From Desertimonas sp963786985 (GTDB lineage Bacteria > Actinomycetota > Acidimicrobiia > Acidimicrobiales > Ilumatobacteraceae): a stretch of 64,000 nt of DNA. The translations under genes and the position numbers were made by a program. Of this stretch, positions 37,344 to 45,584 are shown piece after piece. The stretch lies in contig CAWBBL010000009.1 of assembly GCA_963786985.1 (NCBI GenBank), positions 1 through 64,000 of the forward strand. Direction: 5' to 3'. The stretch's first letter is position 1; the number at the start of each line of letters is the position of its first letter. The notes beneath the pieces are model-generated. The model was not told the origin of the DNA. It saw only the letters and a program-made list of their open reading frames with translations, and made no database searches.

Positions 37344-37379
37344 AAGGGGCCGCCCCGGCGATTGCCGGGGCGGCCCCTT
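37344..37379. terminator. Strong hairpin terminator, probably bidirectional
   Basis: A perfect 16-bp stem, AAGGGGCCGCCCCGGC and its complement around a GATT loop, at the convergent ends of the polyprenyl synthase and cupredoxin-like genes. Flanking A and T residues are few, so factor assistance is possible. Confidence 0.8.
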
Positions 37380-37404
37380 CCGCCGACTGTTGGCGAGCGT
37401 GTCG

Positions 37405-38399
37405 TCAGACGACGGTGAACTCTTGGACCATACCCAGCATGAAGTGCGGTGGGCCGAGCTCGGGACCACCTGGAGCGCTGCCCTGACTGGGGCAGCTCCC
37501 AGCCGGCTGTGGTGCCCGCCGGCTCAGTGTCAGCGTGCTCAGTGCCCGCCGGGGCCGATCCTTCAGCCGGTCGAATCCATCGGGGCCGAGTCGTCGCTGC
37601 CAGCCGGTGCGCTGCCCTCCGTTTCCTCGAATCTGCGCGGCGATCTCAGGGGTCATGCCCTGCGGAATGGGCAGACGGCGATGTACCGGCCGGGGGTGAG
37701 ATCCATCACGGTGTTTCCGGTTCGTCCCCGGCAGACGGCGAAGGCGCCTCCGACCAACGTGATCATGGTGAACACCTCCTCCTCGGGGAGGGCGAGCAGC
37801 TCGTCGGTCGACAAGGTCACGTCGTCGTTGATGCGCGCCACCTCGAAGACGTGGATCTCCTGGCCGATGTTCTCGAAGGAAACGATGATCGGTCCAGCGG
37901 GCAGCTCCGCGGGAACACCGCCGAAGGCGTATTCAGAGGCGACGACGCCGAGTTCGGCGAAGCCGCAGTTGGCCTTCATGTAGTCGATCAACGCGCCGTA
38001 CGCCTCGGCGAACTCCGGACTATCGGGGTTCTCGAAGTTCGCCACTACAGCTTCGAGGAGCGGCGCGGCGTCCGCCGGGCCGGCAGCAGCGGTGGCAGCC
38101 TCGAGGGCCGGGCCCATCGCCGCCGGGTCTTCGCTGTTGACCGCTGCCTCCACGGCGACTTCGGCCGTACAGAACGCCTCAGCCTCGGGCGACGATGCTT
38201 CGGCTGAGCCATCGACGGCGAGCGCGGCTGGGGCGCTCTCCATCGTGTGTTCGGCCTCGGTATGCGCCGTCATGTCGTCAGCCGGCTCGGTGGTGCCGGT
38301 CGACGCCGAAACGGCCGTCGAGGCGCCGATGGCCAGCGTCGCCGAGGCGATGCCGACAAGCAGCAGTTTCTGGAATGGGTGTGTGACCGCCTTGTTCAT
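37405..38399 (-). pseudogene. Secreted cupredoxin-like protein with split copper-binding loop, frameshifted near its end
   Basis: A signal peptide (MNKAVTHPFQKLLLVGIASA) is followed by an acidic helical domain of ~115 residues, then a cupredoxin-like domain: GPIIVSFENIGQEIHVFEVARI (first His), FAVCRGRTGNTVMDLTPGRYIAVCP (Cys). Family members then have a short His and Met loop. Here the frame breaks near 37670 (one base missing), and about 90 residues rich in Gly, Ser, Ala, Pro, Glu intervene, in shifting frames, before GPPHFMLGMVQEFTVV, which supplies the His and Met and the last strand. At least four indels are needed. It could be an electron carrier for the nearby respiratory chain. The exact length is uncertain. 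Confidence 0.6.
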
Positions 38400-38475
38400 G
38401 GCCGCGCATGATGGCCGGGGCCCGTCGGCCTGTCAATGCATTTGCGAGCGGTTGGTCTCGATCGGCGACGGGTCG

Positions 38476-39286
38476 TCAGTTGGGCTCGCCGGCGATCGTC
38501 ATCACGGCCTCGGCGTGCAGTCGGGCTTCGTCGGCGGAGAGCGTTGGCCCGAGCTCGACGATGAACGCCACGCCGGGCTGCAGTTCGTTGGCCGACAGCT
38601 GCTGACGCGCCCACTGGGCGGCGACCCCGGTGTAGGTGCCGCCGGTCACCGACACCATCGGTAATCCGGTGAGCTCGGCGTAACGCGAGCGGATCGCCCC
38701 ATCGCGGCCCTCCCCGGGGCCGATCGAGTAGGCGTCCTGGTGGTACCAGATGACGAGGTCGGGACGCAGGGCGCTGATCAGCTCGACGGCGGCGCGGGTC
38801 TCCGGTTCGCTCGCCGCCGCTGGCCCGGCGTACTGCCAGTCACCGGGTTCGGCGATCGGGCCCCAGTTGTACGGGAAGTTGCGGTTGAGGTCGACGCCGT
38901 TGGCATTGGTCCGCACGCCGTTGGCGACACCGTCGGGATTCATCGAGTCGACGAGGTAGAGGTCGACCCCGGGCGGCACGGGCAGCTCGTTGAGCAACGC
39001 CACGATCTGCAGTCCGGCGACTTCGTCGCCGTGGATGACACCGAAGACGAGGACACGCCGCCCATCGGGATCGCCACGTCGGGTCGCCGTGATCGGACGT
39101 CCTTCGACCGACATCCCGACGGGGATCTCCTCGACGGGTGCACTGGTCGTGGTGGTCGGATGTGGTGGTGGTGGTGGTCGTCGTGGCCGCCGCCGGATCG
39201 GCAGACGGGTCGGTCGTCGCGCTGACGGCGGATGCGCTCCACAGTGCCGCAGTGGCGATCGCCAGTGCGGAGACACGTCGCTTCAC
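38476..39286 (-). pseudogene. M14-type zinc carboxypeptidase, secreted, frameshifted in its Thr linker
   Basis: The signal peptide MKRRVSALAIATAALWSASA and a Thr-rich linker are in one frame; the enzyme domain is in another. The indel lies in a GGT/CCA run near 39150. The catalytic domain has the zinc motif GVIHGDEVAG (His and Glu, residue ~84), VDSMNPDGV, the substrate-binding Arg in NGVDLNRNFPYNWG (near residue 130), the third zinc His in VIWYHQDAY, and VAFIVELGPTL with the general-base Glu. These match M14 peptidases acting on peptidoglycan peptides or small peptides. It is extracytoplasmic. The gene is otherwise complete and of normal length. Confidence 0.8.
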
Positions 39287-39331
39287 CCCGCTCAGCCTGT
39301 CACCCGGCGCACTCTCGGTTTGGGTCAGCCG

Positions 39332-40651
39332 TCAGGCGTCGGGGGCCAGGCGGGCGATCGCCGCGGCCGCCTTGTAGGCGGCTTCGGCCGGGCCGAGCTC
39401 GTCGGGGCGCAGCAGGTTGGCCATGATCCGCAGCACCCACTCCATCAGCGTGCGGCTGTGCATCCCGACCCGCGTCAGCTCGCGCATCAGCGCTGGCCGG
39501 CCGATGATCCTGGCGAACAGCCGGGCGACCTTGAAGTAGTGGCCGTAGGCGTCGTCGAGGAGCTTGGGATAGCGCTGCAAGGCCGAGGCGTCGCCCTCGC
39601 TGAGCGCTTCGTGGACGACGTCGGCAGCCATCCGGGCCGTCTCGTAGGCGTAGTCGATCCCTTCGCCGTTGAACGGGTTGACGCTTCCCGCCGCATCGCC
39701 CACGACGAGGTAGGTCGGTCCGGCCTTCGGCCCGACGCTGCCGCCCATCGGGATCCGGCCGCTCGTCGGACGGCACTCCGGGTGGTCAGGATCGATCTCC
39801 CAGCGCTCGGCGATCTGGCGGGCGTAGGCGTCGAGCAGGTGGGTGGTGTTGACGCTCTTGAAGTCGCGGAACGTCGACAGCAGGCCGACGCCGACGTTGA
39901 CGGTGCCGTCGCCGACCGGGAAGATCCACCCGTACCCGGGCATCGGGTTGCCGTTGCGGTCCTGGACGTCGAGCGCCGACTCGATCCACGGGTCGGCGTG
40001 GCGCGGCGATGGCCAGTAGGTGCGGATCGCCGTCCCATAGGGCCACTCTCGGGTGCGCGAGGTGCCCAGGGCCCGCCCGAAGCGGCTGTTGGCGCCGTCG
40101 GCGACGATCGTGAACTCGGCGCGAATGTCGACGCTCGATCCGTCCTGGCGAGCGACGGTCGAGCCGCGGACGAAGCCGCGGTCGACGATCGGATGGATCG
40201 CCTCGTGACCTTCGAGCAGCTTGGCGCCGGCGGCGACGGCGTTGTCGGCGACCATCGCGTCGAGGTCGCGGCGGCGCACGACGTAGCCGTGGCTCGGGTA
40301 GATCGGATGGCTCGGCCACTGCAGCTCGAGCTCCCGACCCATCCCCGTGGCCCGCAACCCGTGATAGCGGTGGAACTGTTCGAGACCCGCGGTCAGCCCC
40401 ATTTCGTCGAGTTGGTAGACGGCGCGGGGCGTCAGACCGTCGCCACACGTCTTCTCCCTGGGGAACGTCTTGCGCTCGATCACCGTGACGTCATGGCCTT
40501 GGCGGGCCAGCCAGTAACCGGCGGCGGCGCCGGCCGGTCCACCGCCGACGACGAGCACGTCGGTGACGATGTCGCCGGCGTGGGACGCGTTCCTCGACAC
40601 GTCGGCAGTGGCGGTTTCGTCGATGACGACGGCGGTGGCGATGCCGGCCAC
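39332..40651 (-). CDS. Geranylgeranyl-reductase family FAD-dependent oxidoreductase
   Basis: A 439-residue flavoprotein. The Rossmann motif DVLVVGGGPAGAAAGYWLA lies at residues ~31-49, the family motif ERKTFPREKTCGDGLTPRAV near residue 60, the second FAD motif FTIVADGANSRFGRALG near residue 185, and YLVVGDAAGSVNPFNGEGIDYAYETA near residue 320. Such enzymes saturate isoprenoid double bonds of geranylgeranyl lipids, archaeal-type lipids or the menaquinone tail (MenJ in mycobacteria). Close to quinone and respiratory genes, menaquinone side-chain reduction is the best guess. A membrane-associated C-terminal helix is likely (MEWVLRIMANLL). Intact. Confidence 0.85.
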   Translation of the reverse strand: MAGIATAVVIDETATADVSRNASHAGDIVTDVLVVGGGPAGAAAGYWLARQGHDVTVIERKTFPREKTCGDGLTPRAVYQLDEMGLTAGLEQFHRYHGLRATGMGRELELQWPSHPIYPSHGYVVRRRDLDAMVADNAVAAGAKLLEGHEAIHPIVDRGFVRGSTVARQDGSSVDIRAEFTIVADGANSRFGRALGTSRTREWPYGTAIRTYWPSPRHADPWIESALDVQDRNGNPMPGYGWIFPVGDGTVNVGVGLLSTFRDFKSVNTTHLLDAYARQIAERWEIDPDHPECRPTSGRIPMGGSVGPKAGPTYLVVGDAAGSVNPFNGEGIDYAYETARMAADVVHEALSEGDASALQRYPKLLDDAYGHYFKVARLFARIIGRPALMRELTRVGMHSRTLMEWVLRIMANLLRPDELGPAEAAYKAAAAIARLAPDA

Positions 40652-40660
40652 ACTACAAGC

Positions 40661-40714
40661 GCAACCGATGGGTGTTTCGGGGACGGAACGGTCCCCTGAA
40701 CACCCATCGGTCGC
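40661..40714. repeat. Inverted repeat ACCGATGGGTGTTTCGGGGAC
   Basis: Arms at 40664-40684 and 40691-40711 (GTCCCCTGAACACCCATCGGT) with one mismatch and a short GGAACG loop, in the gap between the cytochrome c gene stop and the reductase start. Probably a hairpin acting as terminator or mRNA stabiliser. Confidence 0.75.
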
Positions 40715-40723
40715 AGAATTGGG

Positions 40724-41611
40724 CTAGAGCGAGCTGCCCTCGGCGGGCGCGTCGCCGATGTCGATCATCTCGACGGCGGCACCCTCGGCGTTGGTGATCC
40801 CCGCCTCATCCAAGTCAGCGAGCGTCGTACCTGCCGTGAGTTCGGCGTAGACCGGTGACTCCTCCGAGCACCACACCTCGTATTCCTCGGCGACTGCGTC
40901 GTCGGCCGGGTCCGGTCCGTTGAGGCCGTAGCGCTCGTGGCAGACCACGGCAAGGATCTCGGCGTCGGTGAGCTCACCGCCGGCCGACTCACCCCACGGC
41001 GGCATGAGACCGAACGATCCGGTGGTGTGGGCCTCGCCCTCGCGGTTGGGGTCGCCGTAGTTGGCGACGCCGGCGGCGTTGTAGGCCTCGGTGCCGAAGT
41101 AGACGAAGCGCAGCTGGTCCTCGATGTGCGGGAACGTCTTGTTGACCTCGCCGTCGGCCAGCGGTCGTCCGCTGCCCCCCTCGCCCGATCCGCCGTGGCA
41201 CGACGAGCAGTTGCCGTAGACCTCGGCGCCGACCGCCATCGGCCCCTCCGTGGTGTCGGGGGCCGCGGTCAGCGAGCGCACGTACATGAACGCCCAGATC
41301 GGCATCAACGAGAGGGCGGCCATCGCCCAGAACGGGACCTTCGCCCGCGATTTGGCGGCAGCAACGTAGGGCGGATCGGGCTTCGGCGGCGGCGCCTCGG
41401 CCGGCGCCGCGGCGGCCTTGCGACCGACCGGGCCGGCGGGCGGGGCGGCTGCCGGAGTGCCCCCTGTGGTCGCCGGCGTAGCGGTCGGGGCGGCATCCGG
41501 CGCACCCGCCGAGCTGGCTTCCGCCGTCGGCGCGGCCTCGCCACCTCCGAGCCCCAATGCCGCTCGGCGGTCTCGCGAGCGCTTGAGCAGATGTTCGGGG
41601 ATCTCAGTCAC
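40724..41611 (-). CDS. Membrane-anchored cytochrome c
   Basis: A 295-residue protein: N-terminal peptide MTEIPEHLLKRSRDRRAALG, a ~65-residue Ala/Pro-rich stretch, one membrane segment PFWAMAALSLMPIWAFMYV (residues ~92-110), and an external class I cytochrome c domain with the haem motif NCSSCHGGSGEGGSG (residue ~135) and a likely axial Met in GLMPPWGESAGGELTDAE. A second CHERYG is not a haem site. The same N-terminal peptide begins the cytochrome b C-terminal subunit across the intergenic region, so this cytochrome probably works with the bc complex, passing electrons to a terminal oxidase (inference). Divergent from the bc operon. Confidence 0.85.
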   Translation of the reverse strand: MTEIPEHLLKRSRDRRAALGLGGGEAAPTAEASSAGAPDAAPTATPATTGGTPAAAPPAGPVGRKAAAAPAEAPPPKPDPPYVAAAKSRAKVPFWAMAALSLMPIWAFMYVRSLTAAPDTTEGPMAVGAEVYGNCSSCHGGSGEGGSGRPLADGEVNKTFPHIEDQLRFVYFGTEAYNAAGVANYGDPNREGEAHTTGSFGLMPPWGESAGGELTDAEILAVVCHERYGLNGPDPADDAVAEEYEVWCSEESPVYAELTAGTTLADLDEAGITNAEGAAVEMIDIGDAPAEGSSL

Positions 41612-41670
41612 AGCGCGCCAAACGATAGGCGGAATCGGTCGGTGTCGGGGAAACCATCGAACGCGCTGCG

Positions 41671-41747
41671 ATCTGGGGAAGCTCGGTCGCGGACGCTGAC
41701 ATCATTCTTCCCCAGAACGCGGTCTGACACAGATCTTCCCCAGATGG
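41671..41747. repeat. ATCTGGGGAAG palindromic repeat, family B, copy 4
   Basis: GCGATCTGGGGAAG (41671) faces CTTCCCCAGAACGCGG (41707) and AGATCTTCCCCAGATGGCGG (41732). It occupies part of the 265-bp divergent intergenic region upstream of both the cytochrome c and the bc operon, so promoters for both must lie around it. No clear promoter elements are recognised. Confidence 0.8.
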
Positions 41748-41876
41748 CGGAGGCCGCCGCTGGAACGCCGGTTTCACGAGCGGGCAAGCCGCTTGGCTGG
41801 AGCGTACGCCCCACTAGGGTGTGCCGCAGACGAGTTCGATCCTGCAACGACCCGCGAGAGAGGCACCCCGATCACG

Positions 41877-42353
41877 ATGATCGCCATCGACCCGTTGGAA
41901 TGGCCCGGGATGAACGTGGCGTTCCTCGTGTCGTTCATCGCGTCGATCATCCTGACCCTCGCGGTGATCCCGTACGGAAAGCGTCGCCCAGTGGGCAAGC
42001 CCGTGTCGTGGGGCGAGGCCATGTTGGCCGCCACGTACGTGTTCGCCGTGATGTTCCTCGCCTTCGGCGTCGTGCAGCACCAATGGATCGACCATGCCGA
42101 CAAGAACCTCGGCTGGAGTCGCGACCGAGTCGTGATGGGTCCGGCAGGGATCCTCAAACCCCAGGCGATGGGCGGCTGGATGCCGCTGACGATCACCTAT
42201 GAGGCGGTCCGCGACATCATCGTCGTCGTTCTCCACGCGTTCTACTTCGGCCTGATCATCTTCATGTGGTCGTGGTGGCAGAAGCGCGGCCAGGTCAAGA
42301 CCGCCGAGATCGAGGTTTCCTCGTTCGGCCGGCCGTTGGTGAAGAAGGCGTGA
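41877..42353 (+). CDS. Membrane protein of the bc-complex operon, unknown function
   Basis: A 158-residue protein with three hydrophobic segments: MNVAFLVSFIASIILTLAVI, GEAMLAATYVFAVMFLAFGVV and DIIVVVLHAFYFGLIIFMWS. There is a conserved-looking loop between the second and third with QHQWIDHADKNLGW. No haem or iron-sulfur motif is present, though two His pairs (VQHQWIDH) are noteworthy. It is not recognised from a named family. It is first in the operon before the ferredoxin gene, which suggests a small subunit or assembly factor for the bc complex. ATG 41877 is chosen; an upstream in-frame start at 41793 would add a non-hydrophobic leader. Confidence 0.7.
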   Translation: MIAIDPLEWPGMNVAFLVSFIASIILTLAVIPYGKRRPVGKPVSWGEAMLAATYVFAVMFLAFGVVQHQWIDHADKNLGWSRDRVVMGPAGILKPQAMGGWMPLTITYEAVRDIIVVVLHAFYFGLIIFMWSWWQKRGQVKTAEIEVSSFGRPLVKKA

Positions 42354-42386
42354 TCATGGCGACCCGTCGCCGGAACGCCCTGGCAC

Positions 42387-42410
42387 GGCCTGCGTGGCCG
42401 GGGAACGCAA
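42387..42410 (+). repeat. Interspersed GC-rich repeat, family A, copy 6 (core only)
   Basis: Only the core GGCCTGCGTGGCCGGGGAACGC is present, ending 5 bp before the ferredoxin ATG. Its GGGGA is the only Shine-Dalgarno-like sequence for that gene. Confidence 0.75.
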
Positions 42411-42414
42411 GATA

Positions 42415-42828
42415 ATGGCGCGGACCGATGCCAACCCGCCGATGATGCCGTTCACCGACGAGTACACGCTCGTCGAGGTGGACGCTGACTACCTCACCAA
42501 GGCGGTCAAGCCGAAGCAGTTCATCCACATCGACCAGACCGAGTGCATCATGTGCGAGGGCTGCGTCGACATCTGCCCGTGGAAGTGCATCCACATGGTC
42601 AAGCCGGAGGCGATCGTCGAGGCGATCGGCACCGAACGGCCTGGCGAGGATCCGTCCGATCAAGTCGTGTTCACGATCGACGACGACATCTGCACACGCT
42701 GCGCGCTCTGCGTCGACCGCTGCCCGACGGGTGTGATCATTCTCGGCAAGGCAGGCACCCCGGGCGTCACTGGCGACACGCACACCCGCACGAACAACCA
42801 CGGCTACGCCTACGGAATGCGCTTCTGA
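42415..42828 (+). CDS. Two-cluster [4Fe-4S] ferredoxin in the bc operon
   Basis: A 137-residue ferredoxin with two full cluster motifs: CIMCEGCVDICPWKCIHMV (residue ~44) and CTRCALCVDRCPTGVIIL (residue ~93), separated by ~30 residues, with extra N- and C-terminal tails. It is cytoplasmic; no signal peptide. Its position between a membrane protein and cytochrome b genes suggests a cytoplasmic subunit of the bc complex exchanging electrons with menaquinone or NADH dehydrogenase, but a free ferredoxin is also possible. It starts at ATG 42415 using a repeat-derived GGGGA site. Followed by cytochrome b after 12 bp. Confidence 0.9.
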   Translation: MARTDANPPMMPFTDEYTLVEVDADYLTKAVKPKQFIHIDQTECIMCEGCVDICPWKCIHMVKPEAIVEAIGTERPGEDPSDQVVFTIDDDICTRCALCVDRCPTGVIILGKAGTPGVTGDTHTRTNNHGYAYGMRF

Positions 42829-42840
42829 GGTAGAGGACTG

Positions 42841-43626
42841 ATGGCCCGCATCGTTGACGAACAACCGAAACAGACGATCAAGGATCGGGTGGCCGCGACC
42901 ACCGACTCGGTGAAGGGCAGCCAGGTCTGGAGCAGCATCTTCCGGCCGGGCTCGATCTTCCGCAAGGGCTACACGGACAGCCCGCGCAACCGCAGCTACG
43001 TGGTCATGAACTCGGTGCTCTACCACCTCCACCCCGTGAAGGTGAAGCGCCACGCGGTGAAGGTCAGCTACACCCTGTGTCTCGGGGGCCTGAGCTTCTT
43101 CCTGTTCATCCTGCTGACCGTCACGGGCATCTTCTTGATGTTCTTCTACCGGCCCGAGTCGACGGTGGCCTGGGACGACATCTCCAACCTGCAGACCTCC
43201 GTGACGTTCGGCCTACTGGTGCGCAACATGCATCGATGGGGCGCCCACCTCATGGTGCTGACCGTGTTCTTGCACATGGCGCGCGTCTTCTACCACGGCG
43301 CCTACAAGGCACCGCGCGAGTTCAACTGGGTGATCGGTGTGATCCTCCTCACCCTCACGCTGTTGCTCTCGTTCACCGGCTACCTGCTGCCCTGGGACCA
43401 GCTCGCCCTGTGGGCCGTCACCGTCGGCACGAACATGATCGGCTACACGCCCGTGTTCGGACGCGACGTGCGCTTCGTGTTGCTCGGCGGCGCCGAGATC
43501 GGTCCGGAGACGTTGTTGCGGTGGTATGTGCTCCACGTGTTGTTCTTCCCATTCGTGATCGTGATCTTCATGGCCATCCACTTCTGGCGAGTCAGGAAGG
43601 ACGGCGGCATCTCGGGGCCGCTGTGA
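42841..43626 (+). CDS. qcrB: Cytochrome b N-terminal subunit (bc/b6f-type complex)
   Basis: A 261-residue membrane protein that carries the two b haems of a menaquinol:cytochrome c reductase. After a ~75-residue cytoplasmic leader come four helices. Haem ligands are His pairs in RNMHRWGAHLMV and VFLHMARVFYHGA (helix B, residues ~131 and ~145) and in RWYVLHVLF and AIHFWRV (helix D, residues ~231 and ~246). The loop SFTGYLLPWDQLALWAVTVG belongs to the quinol oxidation site. It ends after helix D, so cytochrome b is split as in b6f and Bacillus complexes, unlike the fused QcrB of many actinobacteria. The next gene overlaps its end closely. Confidence 0.92.
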   Translation: MARIVDEQPKQTIKDRVAATTDSVKGSQVWSSIFRPGSIFRKGYTDSPRNRSYVVMNSVLYHLHPVKVKRHAVKVSYTLCLGGLSFFLFILLTVTGIFLMFFYRPESTVAWDDISNLQTSVTFGLLVRNMHRWGAHLMVLTVFLHMARVFYHGAYKAPREFNWVIGVILLTLTLLLSFTGYLLPWDQLALWAVTVGTNMIGYTPVFGRDVRFVLLGGAEIGPETLLRWYVLHVLFFPFVIVIFMAIHFWRVRKDGGISGPL

Positions 43627-43627
43627 G

Positions 43628-44446
43628 ATGACGGAGATCCCCGAACACCTGCTCAAGCGAGCGCAGGCGGCCAGAGACAAGGCCGAGGCCGACAAGGCCC
43701 CCGACGCGCCCGTCGTGGACGCCGCTGCGGCGCCGGAGGGCGCTGACGCGGCGGCCGAACAGCCGGCCACCGACCCGCGTATCCCAGCCCACCTGCTCGA
43801 GCGCTCGCGGGCCGCCAAGGCCAAGTCCGAGGGGGGCGGAGAGGCCGAGTCGTCGGGCGGTGGCGGTGTGGCCGTCGCCGAGCGGCCGGGCACGGCAGTG
43901 GTCGCTGCGCCGCCGGCGGCGGCGGGTGTCCCGGTCGGGGCCGGGCCGGGCGGTCACACCCAACGACTGCTGACCGTCGTCAAGAGCGGCTCGATCCAGG
44001 AGGTCAAGGCGACCCCCGTCGACAAGGTGCACACCTGGCCGCACCTGCTCGCCGCCGAGTTCGTCGCCTCGCTGGCCTGCCTGGCGTTCACGTTCGTGTT
44101 CTCGATCTTCGTCAACGCCCCGCTGCTCGAACTGGCCAACACCAACCAGACCCCCAACCCGTCGAAGGCGCCGTGGTACTTCCTCGGATTGCAGGAACTG
44201 CTCACGATGTTCCACCCGATGATCGCCGGGGTCACCATCCCAGGGGTCGGGATCATCGTGTTGATCTTCGCCCCGTACATCGACCGCAACCCGTCCAACA
44301 AGCCGGAGGATCGCAAGTTCGCCACCTCGTTGATGACCATCCACCTGATGTTCTGGGCCGTGCTCGTGATGATCGGATCGTTCTTCCGCGGCCCTGGCTT
44401 CAACTTCACGCTGCCGTGGAGGGACGGCCTGTGGTTCGAGCTGTGA
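43628..44446 (+). CDS. Cytochrome b C-terminal subunit (subunit IV-like)
   Basis: A 272-residue protein: an unusual ~115-residue Ala/Glu-rich cytoplasmic leader starting MTEIPEHLLKRAQAARDKAE and repeating the motif as RIPAHLLERSRAAKAKSE (residue ~54), then three membrane helices equal to the C-terminal third of cytochrome b. The quinol-site motif, PEWY in most complexes, is here NPSKAPWYFLGLQELL. ATSLMTIHLMFWAVLVMIG forms the last helix. It completes the quinol oxidation site with the preceding subunit. It begins one base after the previous stop and is followed by the Rieske gene after 24 bp. Confidence 0.9.
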   Translation: MTEIPEHLLKRAQAARDKAEADKAPDAPVVDAAAAPEGADAAAEQPATDPRIPAHLLERSRAAKAKSEGGGEAESSGGGGVAVAERPGTAVVAAPPAAAGVPVGAGPGGHTQRLLTVVKSGSIQEVKATPVDKVHTWPHLLAAEFVASLACLAFTFVFSIFVNAPLLELANTNQTPNPSKAPWYFLGLQELLTMFHPMIAGVTIPGVGIIVLIFAPYIDRNPSNKPEDRKFATSLMTIHLMFWAVLVMIGSFFRGPGFNFTLPWRDGLWFEL

Positions 44447-44470
44447 GCGACGAGCTGTAGGAGAGACGTC

Positions 44471-45388
44471 ATGTCCAGCGCCGCCATCATCGCCATCGCC
44501 ATCGGTGTCGCCGTCGTGCTCGCCGCCGTCGTGTTCGTCACCACGGCGCGGCGCAGCGATGTACGCGGTGCCGGCGCATTGTCGAGTGAGACGCGCCGGC
44601 GCGACGAAGTGGCGCGGCAAGCGCGAGTAGCTGCCGAAGCGACGACATCACGCGCCGACGAAGCGGCTCCGCCGGGGACCAGCGTCGCCGTGCTCACTGC
44701 CGAACAAGCCGAGCGAGCGGGAGAACAGGCTCGCCGGCCGACCCCAGTCCTCGCCCCGCCGGCCGCGCCTGCGCCGTGGGTGCCGCCCGATCCCGAGGCC
44801 ATCGGCGTGAGTCGCCGACAGTTCTTCAATCGCGCCACGGTGACGCTGATGGGAACGAGCATCGGGGCCTTCAGTGTCGCCGGATTCGTCGCCTTCCTCT
44901 GGCCCACGGCCACCGGTGGCTTCGGCCAGGTCGTCGGCGTCGGCAAGCTCGACGACATCATCGAAGGGGCGCAATCGAACTCCGGGTTCTTCTACGCCCC
45001 GTCTGCCCGGACCTGGTTCACCCAGTACCCGGCGGAGGCCCTGCCGAAGGCCGAAGCGGTCTACGACGAGGCAATTCTCAGCGGCATGCGCGAGTACGGC
45101 CTGGTTGCCCTCTATCAGAAGTGCCCGCACCTCGGCTGTCGCGTGCCCGACTGCGCGTCGAGCCGTTGGTTCGAGTGCCCCTGCCACGGCTCGCAGTACA
45201 ACCAGGTCGGCGAGAAGAAGGCCGGACCGGCGCCGCGCGGCATGGACCGCTTCAGCATCAGTGTCGACGGAGCGAACAACGTCAGTGTCGACACCGGCAC
45301 GGTGTACGCCGGCCCGGCGATCGGGACCAACACGACGGGCCAGGAAGCCGAGGGCCCGCACTGCATCACCGGAGCCGGCGAGCACTGA
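44471..45388 (+). CDS. Rieske [2Fe-2S] iron-sulfur protein
   Basis: A 305-residue Rieske subunit. It has an N-terminal membrane segment (SSAAIIAIAIGVAVVLAAVV), a ~90-residue basic cytoplasmic stretch, then a twin-arginine-like VSRRQFFNRATVTLMGTSIG helix (residues ~113-140) leading to the outer domain. Cluster motifs are CPHLGCRV (residue ~217) and CPCHGSQYNQVGE (residue ~236), with the GPAPRGMDRF segment that follows in all Rieske proteins. All Cys and His ligands are present. It shuttles electrons from menaquinol to cytochrome c outside the membrane. The two-helix layout recalls actinobacterial QcrA. Confidence 0.93.
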   Translation: MSSAAIIAIAIGVAVVLAAVVFVTTARRSDVRGAGALSSETRRRDEVARQARVAAEATTSRADEAAPPGTSVAVLTAEQAERAGEQARRPTPVLAPPAAPAPWVPPDPEAIGVSRRQFFNRATVTLMGTSIGAFSVAGFVAFLWPTATGGFGQVVGVGKLDDIIEGAQSNSGFFYAPSARTWFTQYPAEALPKAEAVYDEAILSGMREYGLVALYQKCPHLGCRVPDCASSRWFECPCHGSQYNQVGEKKAGPAPRGMDRFSISVDGANNVSVDTGTVYAGPAIGTNTTGQEAEGPHCITGAGEH

Positions 45389-45584
45389 TGCTTCTCCGGC
45401 CTCACTCGTTCGCTCGCTGCGCTCGCTCTCTCCGTTCGTCCGAGCTCGTTGCAGGCGGCCTGCGGCCGCACGAAATCCTCTCTGCTGGCCGACCGGCAAA
45501 GCCGGATCGGCCAGCGAGCGGGGGGCTCCGGCGGAGCCTCTGCCCCCCGCAGCCCCCCGCCGAAGTCCATCGGAGCCTCTGTTG
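45389..45584. repeat. GC-rich hairpin-forming gap between the Rieske and cytochrome c genes
   Basis: A 196-bp stretch without a gene. It contains CTCGTTCGCTCGCTGCGCTC, similar to the left part of family A repeats, a hairpin GCTGGCCGA...TCGGCCAGC with an inner CCGGC-AAA-GCCGG (45484-45515), and a second with GGGGGGCTCCG...CGGAGCCTCTGCCCCCC (45520-45548). It could attenuate transcription or stabilise mRNA inside the operon. Confidence 0.7.

Noticed and set aside
41030..41060. Second haem site (CHERYG) in the membrane cytochrome c
   Set aside because: Only a single Cys precedes His; a haem c site needs CxxCH, so this is not a haem motif.
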